Shown here piece by piece: positions 7,151 through 14,797 of a stretch of 29,224 nucleotides of DNA. Position 1 is the stretch's first letter; every line of letters starts with the position of its first letter. The notes under the pieces are model-generated. The model did no database searches, was not told where the DNA came from, and saw only the letters and a program-made list of their open reading frames with translations. The stretch is from an uncultured Clostridia bacterium. Its GTDB lineage: Bacteria > Bacillota > Clostridia > HGM11514. The DNA lies in the NCBI GenBank assembly GCA_902478725.1, contig CABSMD010000010.1:1-29224 (forward strand). Reading direction: 5' to 3'. A program made the translations under genes and the position numbers.

Positions 7151-8047
7151 ATGGTTTACACCGTGACGTTCAGCCCTTCGCTGGACTATATTGTGCGGGT
7201 GCCGCGTCTGGCGCTGGGTGAGGTAAACCGTACCAAATCAGAGGTGATCTATCCCGGTGGCAAGGGGATCAATGTCTCTGTCGTACTGAAAAATCTTGGC
7301 GTGGACAGCCGCGCGTTGGGGTTCATCGGTGGTTTTACCGGGCGCGAAATCGAACGGATGCTCAAGGAATACGGCTGTGACACCGATTTCATTACCGTAA
7401 AAAATGGGATATCGAGAATCAACGTCAAGATCAAATCGGAGCAGGAGAGTGAGATCAACGGGCAGGGCTGTCAAACGTCGGAGGCAGAGCTCGAACTGCT
7501 TTACCGTAAGCTGGATTGCCTGCACCCCGGCGACACGTTGGTGCTGGCGGGCAGCATTCCCGATATCCTGCCGGGAGATGTTTACGAAAAGCTGCTAGAA
7601 GGCGTGTCGGACAGAAGGATCGACGCGGTGGTGGACGCAACCGGCGAATTGCTGTTGAAGGTTTTGAAGTACCGGCCGTTTTTGATTAAACCGAACAAAG
7701 AAGAGCTGGGCGGGCTGTTTGACACCGAAATCCAAAACGACGGGGATGTAGCGCGTTATGCTAAGGAACTGCAGCGGCAAGGAGCGCGCAATGTGCTGGT
7801 TTCCATGGCGGGTGAGGGCGCGCTGTTGCTCACCGAACAGGGGAATATCCAAAAAAGTAGACCACCCAAAGGCAGGGTCGTCAATTCGGTTGGCGCGGGG
7901 GATTCTATGGTCGCCGGATTTTTGGCCGGCTACCAAAGAACCGGCGGGGACTATGACGCCGCCTTCTGCCTGGGACTTGCTGCAGGCAGCGCAACGGCGT
8001 TTTGTGAATGGCTGGCGGGTAAGGACGAAATTGAGCGCCTTCTCTAA
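7151..8047 (+). CDS. fruK: 1-phosphofructokinase
   Basis: 298 residues. ATG 7151 has GGAAGGG upstream (7134-7140); the earlier in-frame TTG at 7127 lacks support. A PfkB/ribokinase-family enzyme: signature 1 at residues about 36-50 (GGKGINVSVVLKNLG), a substrate loop with EINGQG (101-106), LAGSIPD (132-138), KPNKEEL (180-186) and signature 2 VGAGDSMVAGF (247-257) with Asp251 as the catalytic base. It converts fructose-1-phosphate and ATP to fructose-1,6-bisphosphate in the cytoplasm. It lies 32 nt after the regulator and 50 nt before fruA, the textbook order, which makes fructose-1-P the likely substrate rather than tagatose-6-P. Confidence 0.95.
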   Translation: MVYTVTFSPSLDYIVRVPRLALGEVNRTKSEVIYPGGKGINVSVVLKNLGVDSRALGFIGGFTGREIERMLKEYGCDTDFITVKNGISRINVKIKSEQESEINGQGCQTSEAELELLYRKLDCLHPGDTLVLAGSIPDILPGDVYEKLLEGVSDRRIDAVVDATGELLLKVLKYRPFLIKPNKEELGGLFDTEIQNDGDVARYAKELQRQGARNVLVSMAGEGALLLTEQGNIQKSRPPKGRVVNSVGAGDSMVAGFLAGYQRTGGDYDAAFCLGLAAGSATAFCEWLAGKDEIERLL

Positions 8048-8097
8048 GGTATGTTTTATTCATGAATCGAACAAATTATAATAAAGGAGGATATGTC

Positions 8098-9975
8098 ATG
8101 CGGATAACGGATTTATTAGACCCGAAGGGAATGGAGCTTTACGGGAAAGCGTCTTCCAAAGCGGAAGCGATTGAACAGTTGGTCACACTGATGGATAAAA
8201 CGGGCAAAATCAGCGATGTTACCGCTTATCAGCGCGGTGTGCTGGCGCGGGAAGAAGAAGGAACGACCGGCATCGGAGAAGGGGTCGCTATCCCGCACGC
8301 CAAGACGGACGCGGTCAAAGAGCCGGGGCTGAGCGTCATGGTGGTGCCTGAAGGCGTAGATTTCGACTCGCTGGACGGACAGCCGGCTTACCTGTTATTT
8401 TTGATCGCCGCGCCTGATACCGAGGACAACATCCATCTGGACGTATTGGGAAGGCTGTCGGTTCTGCTGATGGACGAAGCGTTTCGTGACAGTCTCATCC
8501 ACGCTAAGAGCAAAAAGGAATTTTGTGACCTGATTGACCGGGCTGAAATGGAAAAATATCAAGATGATTTAAAAGAGGAGCCGCAGGAAGGGAAATACCG
8601 TCTGCTGTCGGTGACCGCCTGCCCGACCGGGATTGCGCATACCTATATGGCGGCGGAGAGCATCGAGAACAAGGCCAAGGAAATGGGAATTTCCATTAAG
8701 GTCGAGACCGATGGCTCCGGCGGCGCGAAGAATGTGCTCACAAAAGAGGAGATCGCGGCGGCTGAATGCATCATTGTAGCAGCGGACAAAAACATTGAGA
8801 TGGCCCGTTTTGACGGAAAGCCGGTTATTTTGGCAAAGGTAGCCGACGGCATCAGCCGTCCGCAGGCGTTGATTGAAAAGGCAATCAGCGGCGGGGCGCC
8901 GGTCTATCACAGCGACCACAAGTCGGAATCCGCCTCGTTCAACGGAGAATCCGAAAGCGTGGGCCGGCGGGTTTACAAGCATTTGATGAACGGCGTGTCC
9001 CATATGCTGCCGTTCGTCATCGGTGGCGGTATCCTGATCGCGCTGTCCTTCTTGTTTGACAGCGGTGCAGCAGGTACGGCGGAGTTTGGTAAAAGCAACC
9101 CGTTTTCTGCCTTTTTGAACCTGGTTGGCAACACTGCGTTTTCGATGATGCTGCCGATTCTGGCAGGGTTCATAGCAATGAGCATCGGCGACCGGCCGGC
9201 GTTAATGCTGGGTATCGTCGGCGGCCTGTTGGCAAGCGCGGGTGGCTCGGGCTTCTTCGGTGCGCTTATCGCGGGTTTTGCGGCGGGGTACATTATTGTA
9301 CTTCTAAAATGGATTTTTTCCATGCTTCCAAAGTCGCTGGAAGGGACCAAGCCGGTACTGCTTTATCCGTTTTTGGGAATTCTTTTGATCGGCGCATTGA
9401 TGCAGTTTGCCATTAACCCGCCGCTTGCGGTCTTTAACACCTGGCTGTCCGATTCTCTAAACGCGATGGGCGAGGTCAGCAAGGTGGTGTTAGGGCTGGT
9501 ACTGGGCGGCATGATGTCAATTGATTTCGGCGGCCCGTTTAATAAGGCGGCGTATGTATTTGGAACCGCGTCCATCCTGACCGGACAGTATGACATTATG
9601 GCGGCGGTCATGATCGGCGGCATGGTTCCCCCCATCGGGATCGCGCTTGCCAACTGGTTCTTTAAGCACAAATTTACCAAAAAGGAACGGCAGAATTCCA
9701 TTTCAACCTTTATCATGGGTTTGTCGTTTATCACCGAGGGAGCGATTCCCTATGCGGCTTCCGACCCGCTGCGGGTCATCCCGGCCTGTGCGATTGGGTC
9801 GGCGATTGCAGGTGCGCTGTCAATGCTGTTTAATTGTACGCTGATGGCGCCACACGGCGGAATCTTCGTTGTCGGGATCATTGACAACAAGCTGATGTAT
9901 CTGCTTTCACTGGCGATTGGCTCCATTGTGACCATGCTGCTGTTGGCACTCTTTAAAAAGAGGGTAAGGGAATAA
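8098..9975 (+). CDS. fruA: PTS fructose transporter subunit IIABC
   Basis: 625 residues from ATG 8098, with AAAGGAGG at 8083-8090; the in-frame ATG 8062 has no ribosome site. The IIA domain is residues about 1-150 with phospho-His67 in GEGVAIPHAK. The IIB domain is about 166-270 with phospho-Cys175 in SVTACPTGIAHTYMAAE. The IIC domain is about 300-625 with multiple membrane helices (MLPFVIGGGILIALSFLF, a GFFGALIAGFAAGY segment, FGGPFNKAAY and EGAIPYAASDPLRVIP). It takes up fructose while phosphorylating it on C1, receiving phosphate from HPr. The domain order A-B-C is normal for Bacillota FruA. The dedicated HPr and enzyme I genes follow immediately. Confidence 0.96.
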   Translation: MRITDLLDPKGMELYGKASSKAEAIEQLVTLMDKTGKISDVTAYQRGVLAREEEGTTGIGEGVAIPHAKTDAVKEPGLSVMVVPEGVDFDSLDGQPAYLLFLIAAPDTEDNIHLDVLGRLSVLLMDEAFRDSLIHAKSKKEFCDLIDRAEMEKYQDDLKEEPQEGKYRLLSVTACPTGIAHTYMAAESIENKAKEMGISIKVETDGSGGAKNVLTKEEIAAAECIIVAADKNIEMARFDGKPVILAKVADGISRPQALIEKAISGGAPVYHSDHKSESASFNGESESVGRRVYKHLMNGVSHMLPFVIGGGILIALSFLFDSGAAGTAEFGKSNPFSAFLNLVGNTAFSMMLPILAGFIAMSIGDRPALMLGIVGGLLASAGGSGFFGALIAGFAAGYIIVLLKWIFSMLPKSLEGTKPVLLYPFLGILLIGALMQFAINPPLAVFNTWLSDSLNAMGEVSKVVLGLVLGGMMSIDFGGPFNKAAYVFGTASILTGQYDIMAAVMIGGMVPPIGIALANWFFKHKFTKKERQNSISTFIMGLSFITEGAIPYAASDPLRVIPACAIGSAIAGALSMLFNCTLMAPHGGIFVVGIIDNKLMYLLSLAIGSIVTMLLLALFKKRVRE

Positions 9976-10007
9976 GACTTAAAATATTTGGAAAGGAGAG
10001 ATGATTT

Positions 10008-10265
10008 ATGAAAGAAATCAAATATGTGATTACCGACCGCGAGGGCATCCATGCCAGGCCGGCGGGTTTGCTGGTGAAGGAGGCCAACAAGTACGCCTCT
10101 TCGATTACGCTCAGCAAAGGCAGCCAAAGTGGCGACGCGAAACGGATTTTCGCCGTTATGGGCTTGGCCGCCAAGCAGGGCGAAGAGATCACCGTTACCG
10201 CCGAGGGTAGCGACGAGCAGGAAGCGATTACGGCAATGGAGGGCTTTTTACAGGCGAATCTATAG
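10008..10265 (+). CDS. HPr-family phosphocarrier lacking the regulatory serine
   Basis: 85 residues, the normal HPr length. The active site GIHARPAG puts His15 in place for phosphate transfer from enzyme I to the fructose IIA domain. The regulatory-site region, normally KSIMGVM with Ser46, reads KRIFAVM here: codon 46 (CGG, 10143-10145) encodes Arg. Bacillota HPr is phosphorylated at Ser46 by HPr kinase to signal carbon abundance through CcpA, so this copy should carry phosphate but not take part in that signal. It is the reverse of Crh, which keeps Ser46 but has lost His15. A GGAGAG site precedes the ATG. The gene lies 32 nt after fruA and 21 nt before ptsI. It may be a fructose-dedicated HPr, with a general HPr elsewhere in the genome. 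Confidence 0.93.
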   Translation: MKEIKYVITDREGIHARPAGLLVKEANKYASSITLSKGSQSGDAKRIFAVMGLAAKQGEEITVTAEGSDEQEAITAMEGFLQANL

Positions 10266-10286
10266 ACCCAAAGGGGGACGCTGGAT

Positions 10287-11915
10287 ATGAACATAATCAA
10301 AGGCAAAGGTGTGTTCGGCGGCATTGCCATCGGAAGGATATCCCTTTACAGGCGGCGGGAAAACATCATTAAACGCTATCATATAGACGACGCGGAGGCT
10401 GAGATCAGCCGGTTCAAAACGGCAAAAGCGGAAGCAATCCGCCAGCTCAAGGAACTCTATGAAAAGGCGGTGGTGGAGGTCGGCGAGGCCAACGCCATGA
10501 TCTTTGACATCCATCAGATGATGCTCGACGATCAGGATTATTGTGAATCGATTGAGAACATCATCAAGACCGAGCAGGTCAATGCTGAATATGCCGTCGG
10601 CACCACGGCCGACAACTTCGCGCAGATGTTTTCCTCGATGGACGATCCCTACATGAAGGAGCGTGCGGCTGACGTGCGCGATATCTCCGAACGGGTGGTC
10701 GGCCTGTTGTCGGACGCGCAGGTGGGTACGGTGACAACGGATGAGCCGGTCATTATCGCGGCGGACGACCTCGCGCCAAGCGAGACGGTACAGCTTGACA
10801 AGGATAAGGTGCTCGGGTTTGTTACGGTGCACGGCTCGTCCAACTCACATACGGCGATTCTGGCACGCACTATGAATATTCCGGCGATCATCGGCGCGGA
10901 GGGGATCGAACAGTTTGACGGCCGCCTGGCGGTAGCCGACGGCTTGGCCGGCGTGGTCTATATTGATCCCGACGAGACGGTTCTTGCAAAAATGCGGCAG
11001 AGACAGGCAGAGGAACGGCGCAAAAAGGAGCTGCTCAACCAATTGAAAGGGCAGGATAACGTCACAATTGACGGCAAAAGAATCGATGTGTTTGCCAACA
11101 TTGGAAATCCCGGCGACGTCGGGGCCGCGCTTGAAAACGACGCGGGCGGGATCGGCCTGTTCCGCAGCGAGTTTCTCTATCTGGAAAGCAGTGATTTTCC
11201 GACCGAGGAACAGCAGTTTGCCGCTTACAAAACGGTGGTGCAGAACATGGCAGGGCGCAAGGTGGTGATCCGTACACTGGACGTCGGGGCGGATAAGCAG
11301 GTGGATTATTTTGAACTGCCAAAGGAAGAAAACCCCGCCATGGGGTACCGGGCGATCCGCATCTGCCTGACACGGCCGGAGATTTTTAAGACACAGCTTC
11401 GCGCGCTCTACCGTGCGTCGGCATTTGGACGGGTAGCCATCATGTTCCCTATGATTACGGCAGTAGACGAGGTGCGCCAGATCAAGGAAATTGCCGGGCA
11501 GGTCAGGCGGGAGCTAACCCATGAGGGAATTGCATTTTCGGACGAAGTTGAACTCGGCATCATGATTGAAACACCGGCCGCCGCACTGATCTCTGACCTG
11601 CTGGCGCGGGAAGTTGATTTTTTCAGCATCGGTACCAACGACCTGACACAGTATACCCTTGCGGTCGACCGGCAGAACCAGCAGCTTGACCCGTTTTATG
11701 ACCCGCATCATCCGGCGGTTCTGCGGATGATCCAACAGGTCGCCAAAAACGCGCATGACAATGGTATCTGGGTTGGGATATGCGGCGAGCTGGGCGCGGA
11801 TTTGTCGCTCACCGAGACCTTTTTATCCTGCGGGATTGACGAACTGTCGGTCTCGCCCGGACTGATTTTGCCGCTTCGGGATAAAATTCGGAGCATTGAT
11901 ACCGGGAAACATTAA
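10287..11915 (+). CDS. ptsI: PTS enzyme I (phosphoenolpyruvate-protein phosphotransferase)
   Basis: 542 residues, slightly short of the usual 570. ATG 10287 follows AAGGGGG (10271-10277). The N-terminal HPr-binding and swivelling domains carry the phospho-His188 motif HGSSNSHTAILARTMNIPA. The C-terminal PEP-binding barrel has GIGLFRSEFLYL, IRTLDVGADKQ, NPAMGYRAIR, FFSIGTNDLTQYTLAVDR and the catalytic Cys motif GICGELGAD. It autophosphorylates with PEP and passes the phosphate to HPr His15 in the cytoplasm. Being last in the fructose operon, just before a terminator, it will be co-induced with the fructose transporter. It could be the only enzyme I in the genome or a dedicated copy; the window cannot tell. 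Confidence 0.95.
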   Translation: MNIIKGKGVFGGIAIGRISLYRRRENIIKRYHIDDAEAEISRFKTAKAEAIRQLKELYEKAVVEVGEANAMIFDIHQMMLDDQDYCESIENIIKTEQVNAEYAVGTTADNFAQMFSSMDDPYMKERAADVRDISERVVGLLSDAQVGTVTTDEPVIIAADDLAPSETVQLDKDKVLGFVTVHGSSNSHTAILARTMNIPAIIGAEGIEQFDGRLAVADGLAGVVYIDPDETVLAKMRQRQAEERRKKELLNQLKGQDNVTIDGKRIDVFANIGNPGDVGAALENDAGGIGLFRSEFLYLESSDFPTEEQQFAAYKTVVQNMAGRKVVIRTLDVGADKQVDYFELPKEENPAMGYRAIRICLTRPEIFKTQLRALYRASAFGRVAIMFPMITAVDEVRQIKEIAGQVRRELTHEGIAFSDEVELGIMIETPAAALISDLLAREVDFFSIGTNDLTQYTLAVDRQNQQLDPFYDPHHPAVLRMIQQVAKNAHDNGIWVGICGELGADLSLTETFLSCGIDELSVSPGLILPLRDKIRSIDTGKH

Positions 11916-11957
11916 AATAATCCGCCCGGCTCGTAAGCCGGGCGGATTATTTTTTTG
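11916..11957 (+). terminator. intrinsic terminator of the fructose operon
   Basis: A perfect 16-bp stem (11916-11931 with 11936-11951) contains the GC core CCGCCCGGC, has a CGTA tetraloop and is followed by a T tract. It starts right after the ptsI stop codon. Confidence 0.95.
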
Positions 11958-11975
11958 CTTTCTTGGTCTTTTCCG

Positions 11976-12004
11976 TTGACAGTATCATACAGTATTGATA
12001 TAAT
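11976..12004 (+). promoter_or_regulatory. consensus promoter of the mutarotase-ROK unit
   Basis: TTGACA (11976-11981) and TATAAT (11999-12004) are perfect, with a 17-nt spacer. The expected start point (about 12011) lies inside the inverted repeat at 12004-12024, so a bound repressor would block initiation. Confidence 0.9.
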
Positions 12005-12024
12005 TGGTTAAGAGATTTAACCAA
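12004..12024. promoter_or_regulatory. operator copy 1 (21-bp inverted repeat), probable ROK repressor site
   Basis: TTGGTTAA (12004-12011) and TTAACCAA (12017-12024) form a perfect inverted repeat around the spacer GAGAT. It overlaps the end of the -10 box and the start site. A near copy with the same spacer length is found at 14037-14057, on the other side of the ROK gene. Confidence 0.75.
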
Positions 12025-12038
12025 TAAAGGAGAAGACT

Positions 12039-12887
12039 ATGATTACCACCATTAAGAGCGATTCCCTGCGGGTCGGGATAGAGGATTTCGGCGCGGAGCT
12101 TGCTTTTATTACCTCTGCCGCATCCGGCAGGGAGTTTTTATGGAAGGGGGATCCTTCCATTTGGAACGGACGTTCCCCCATTTTATTTCCGGTCGTGGGA
12201 CGGCTGATCGACGACCGTCTCAAGCTAACGGAGGGGACATACCACCTGCCCAAACACGGCTTTGCGATGAACAGCCTGTTTTCCCTGGTGGAAAGCGGGG
12301 AATCTCACGCAGTCTTCCGCCTGACCGATTCCGATGAAACGTATCAATGCTATCCGTTCCGCTTTGTGCTGGACGCGCAGTTTTGCGCCCAGAGACGGAC
12401 GCTTGCCGTTACGTATCGGGTCTGTAACCGTGACGAAAGGCCGATGCCGTTTTCGATCGGCGGACATCCGGCCTTCCGGTGTGAAATCGGCGACCGGCTG
12501 GTATTCAGCGAACGGGAGACCGCACTGGCCCAAAAGCTGAACCATAACGCCTACTTGGAGACGGCGGAGGAGGTGTTTCATGGTTCCAACGAGCTGGTAA
12601 TTACCAAAAACATCTTTGATAACGACGCGTTGATCTTTGAGGGACTGCGCTCTGACTCGGTTACGCTGGAGAGCCCTGCGTACCGGATCAAGGTGGACTT
12701 GGGAGGCTGCCCCTACCTCGGTATTTGGGCAAAGCCCGGCGCGCCGTATGTCTGCATCGAGCCGTGGTTCGGTATCGACGACCACGTGGGCGACGACACC
12801 GATTTTTACCACAAAAAGGGCGTCATCACGCTTGCGCCTGAAGAAACCTTTACGGATACCTACCGGATAGATATTTTGGAGGATTGA
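12039..12887 (+). CDS. aldose 1-epimerase (LacX-type mutarotase)
   Basis: 282 residues. ATG 12039 follows AAAGGAGAA. The protein has the galactose-mutarotase beta-sandwich pattern of the short LacX/YihR-like branch: FGAEL near the N-terminus, WNGRSPILFPVVGRL, LPKHGFAMNSLF (His in HGF), FSIGGHPAF with the second conserved His, and CIEPWFGIDDH near the C-terminus, whose Glu matches the catalytic base. It interconverts alpha and beta anomers of a free aldose in the cytoplasm. No signal peptide. It begins the repressed sugar module and is followed after 1 nt by the repressor gene. A mutarotase here implies that a free, unphosphorylated reducing sugar enters this pathway; which sugar is unknown. 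Confidence 0.92.
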   Translation: MITTIKSDSLRVGIEDFGAELAFITSAASGREFLWKGDPSIWNGRSPILFPVVGRLIDDRLKLTEGTYHLPKHGFAMNSLFSLVESGESHAVFRLTDSDETYQCYPFRFVLDAQFCAQRRTLAVTYRVCNRDERPMPFSIGGHPAFRCEIGDRLVFSERETALAQKLNHNAYLETAEEVFHGSNELVITKNIFDNDALIFEGLRSDSVTLESPAYRIKVDLGGCPYLGIWAKPGAPYVCIEPWFGIDDHVGDDTDFYHKKGVITLAPEETFTDTYRIDILED

Positions 12888-12888
12888 C

Positions 12889-13983
12889 ATGAAACGGGGA
12901 ACCAATTCCGCCCTGATGAAGGAGCACAATAAAAAGCTGATTTTAAACCTGATCCGTCAGGAACGCTTATCCCGCGCGAATATCGCAAACCGGATCGGGC
13001 TGACACGTGCTTCCGTGACCATACTGATGGAAGAGCTGATGCGGGAGGGGTTTGTTGCGGAGGAGGAGTCGGACTATGCGGGGGTGGGCCGCCGACCGGT
13101 GTACCTTACGCTCCGCAAGGACGCGGGGTACGCCATCGGCGTAAACATTTCCCGCCACGCCTACCGTCTTGGGCTTGCCAACCTGGCGGGAGAGCTTTTG
13201 GAAACCAGGGAATGCCGCAAAATGGAACGGCAATCCTATGAAATCGTTCGGGAAATCGCCGCACAGGTGCGGTATTTGGCGGATAAGGCTAAGGGAGCGC
13301 GTATCATCGGCGTCGGCGTATCGGCGCCCGGGCCGGTGGATTATAAGACCAATACCATTTTAAATCCGCCGAACTTTCCGGGCTGGCATAACTGTGAAAT
13401 CGGCAGACGGCTTTCCGAGCTAAGCGGCCTGCCCGTCCGGCTGGAGAACGTCGCCAACGCCGCGGCATTGGCGGAAAGCTATTTTGGCGGATGTACCAAC
13501 GAGGAAAACTATGCGTTTTTGATGGTCGATGAGGGAATCGGATCGGGGATCGTCACCGGCGGCAAGCTGTATCGTGGAAAAAACGGCTATGGAAACGAGT
13601 TGGGACACACGTCTATCCGGTTCGACGGCCTGCCGTGCGAGTGCGGCAACACCGGCTGTTTGGAGGCCTATGCTTCTATCCCGAATCTTCTCAAGGGTAC
13701 GCCTTATGCCACCTGGCGGGAGGCCTCGGAGGACGCGGAGCTGGTCCGACGGGAGGCTGGGTACCTCTCCTGTGCCATCGTAAGCCTGGTCAATCTGTTT
13801 GACCTGAACAGGATCGTTCTCGGCGGCGATATTGTGGAAAACGGCGAACCATTGGCGCGGATGATCGAGGAGGAAGTCAACGGGCGGATTATTACCAATA
13901 ACCACATTGTGGTCTGTCTCTGCCGCCCGGTGGACAAGGCAGCGGTTGCCGCCTCCATCGCTCTCAACAGCCTGTTTCGTTGA
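12889..13983 (+). CDS. ROK-family transcriptional repressor
   Basis: 364 residues. A winged helix-turn-helix (about residues 14-58; LSRANIANRIGLTRASVTILMEELMREGFV) precedes a ROK sugar-binding domain. The ROK zinc site is intact: His240, Cys250, Cys252 and Cys257 in GHTSIRFDGLPCECGNTGCLEA. The kinase motif ENDAN reads ENVAN here (Val188 for the catalytic Asp), so sugar phosphorylation is unlikely and the protein should be a pure sensor, as in XylR/NagC-type members. GGAGG lies about 6 nt before the ATG, and the gene is 1 nt from the mutarotase stop, so the two are co-translated. The two matching operators at 12004-12024 and 14037-14057 flank this two-gene unit. The likely inducer is the pathway sugar or its phosphate. 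Confidence 0.93.
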   Translation: MKRGTNSALMKEHNKKLILNLIRQERLSRANIANRIGLTRASVTILMEELMREGFVAEEESDYAGVGRRPVYLTLRKDAGYAIGVNISRHAYRLGLANLAGELLETRECRKMERQSYEIVREIAAQVRYLADKAKGARIIGVGVSAPGPVDYKTNTILNPPNFPGWHNCEIGRRLSELSGLPVRLENVANAAALAESYFGGCTNEENYAFLMVDEGIGSGIVTGGKLYRGKNGYGNELGHTSIRFDGLPCECGNTGCLEAYASIPNLLKGTPYATWREASEDAELVRREAGYLSCAIVSLVNLFDLNRIVLGGDIVENGEPLARMIEEEVNGRIITNNHIVVCLCRPVDKAAVAASIALNSLFR

Positions 13984-14036
13984 AAGAGATGCGGATGGCC
14001 TGTCCGTCCTGTGGAGAAGCAGATTGTTTTAATTAA

Positions 14037-14057
14037 TTAGTTAATTGATTTAACGAA
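14037..14057. promoter_or_regulatory. operator copy 2 (21-bp inverted repeat) before the glycyl-radical operon
   Basis: TTAGTTAA (14037-14044) and TTAACGAA (14050-14057) surround the spacer TTGAT. Compared with copy 1, both arms differ at one position, and the spacer keeps its 5-nt length and ends in the same GAT. It overlaps the leader and ribosome site region of the activase gene. No strong -35/-10 pair is visible (TTGTTT at 14024 is the best partial), and no terminator lies between 13984 and 14036, so read-through from the mutarotase promoter is also likely. Confidence 0.7.
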
Positions 14058-14069
14058 AGGGTTTGGGGT

Positions 14070-14774
14070 ATGAAGTTGTTTCGAAAGGGCTTCAATTATT
14101 CACAGGACGGGCCGGGGAACCGTCTGGTTTACCATTTGCATGGATGTAATTTCTCCTGCATCTGGTGCGCTAACCCGGAAGGGATGGGGCCGGATTTTTC
14201 AAACTGCTTTGAACGGTCTGTGGAAGATTTGTTTGACGAGGCCATGCGCTGCCGCAAGCTGTTTTTTGACGGCGGCGGCGTTACCCTGACCGGTGGGGAG
14301 CCAACCTGCCAGTTTGCAGAGACGGCTCTTTTGCTGGGAAGGCTGCACCGGGTCGGCATCCACACTGCAATCGAAACAAACGGCTCGCACCCGCACTTGG
14401 CGGAGCTGCTGCCTGTGATCGATTATTTGATGATGGATTTCAAGCATTTTGACAATGAAATCCATCAACGCTGGGCGGGTGTGCAGAATACCACGGTCAG
14501 GCGTAATCTGGAATACATCTGCCGGACGGGGCGGGAGGCGTTGATTCGTATTCCGCTAATTAATGGCTTCAACACTGACCCGGAAGGGTTTGTATCGTAT
14601 TTTCGGGGGCTGGACACAGATAGGCTTTCTTTTGAATTTCTGCCCTACCATGAGTATGGTAAGGAAAAATGGAAGGAGCCCTACCTCGTGAAAGATGGGT
14701 TTGTATCGCAGGAGGGAATCGATCGATTTTGGGAGGTTTTTCAGAAAAATCAGCTTCGGGTTGTTACAACCTGA
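14070..14774 (+). CDS. glycyl-radical-enzyme activating enzyme (radical SAM)
   Basis: 234 residues, near the size of PflA (about 245). The radical-SAM cluster motif is Cys26-x3-Cys30-x2-Cys33 in HGCNFSCIWCANPEG, and TGGEP with following residues binds SAM. The N-terminal GFNYSQDGPGNR matches the activase opening usually written as DGPG-(I/N)-R. There is no extra eight-cysteine ferredoxin insert between the cluster loop and TGGE, unlike most dehydratase activases; in this it resembles the compact pyruvate formate-lyase activases. It uses SAM and one [4Fe-4S] cluster to generate the glycyl radical on its partner, encoded 23 nt downstream. Start ATG 14070 follows AAAGGG (14056-14061). First gene after operator copy 2. 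Confidence 0.92.
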   Translation: MKLFRKGFNYSQDGPGNRLVYHLHGCNFSCIWCANPEGMGPDFSNCFERSVEDLFDEAMRCRKLFFDGGGVTLTGGEPTCQFAETALLLGRLHRVGIHTAIETNGSHPHLAELLPVIDYLMMDFKHFDNEIHQRWAGVQNTTVRRNLEYICRTGREALIRIPLINGFNTDPEGFVSYFRGLDTDRLSFEFLPYHEYGKEKWKEPYLVKDGFVSQEGIDRFWEVFQKNQLRVVTT

Positions 14775-14797
14775 AACGTTTCATGGGAGGAAGAGAA

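Noticed and set aside
12889..13983. ROK gene as a glucokinase
   Set aside because: It has an N-terminal DNA-binding domain and Val in place of the catalytic Asp.
14772..14783. TGAAACGTTTCA palindrome as a CcpA cre site
   Set aside because: cre needs a 14-bp pattern with two more central bases; this 12-bp palindrome also contains the activase stop codon and lies inside the operon.
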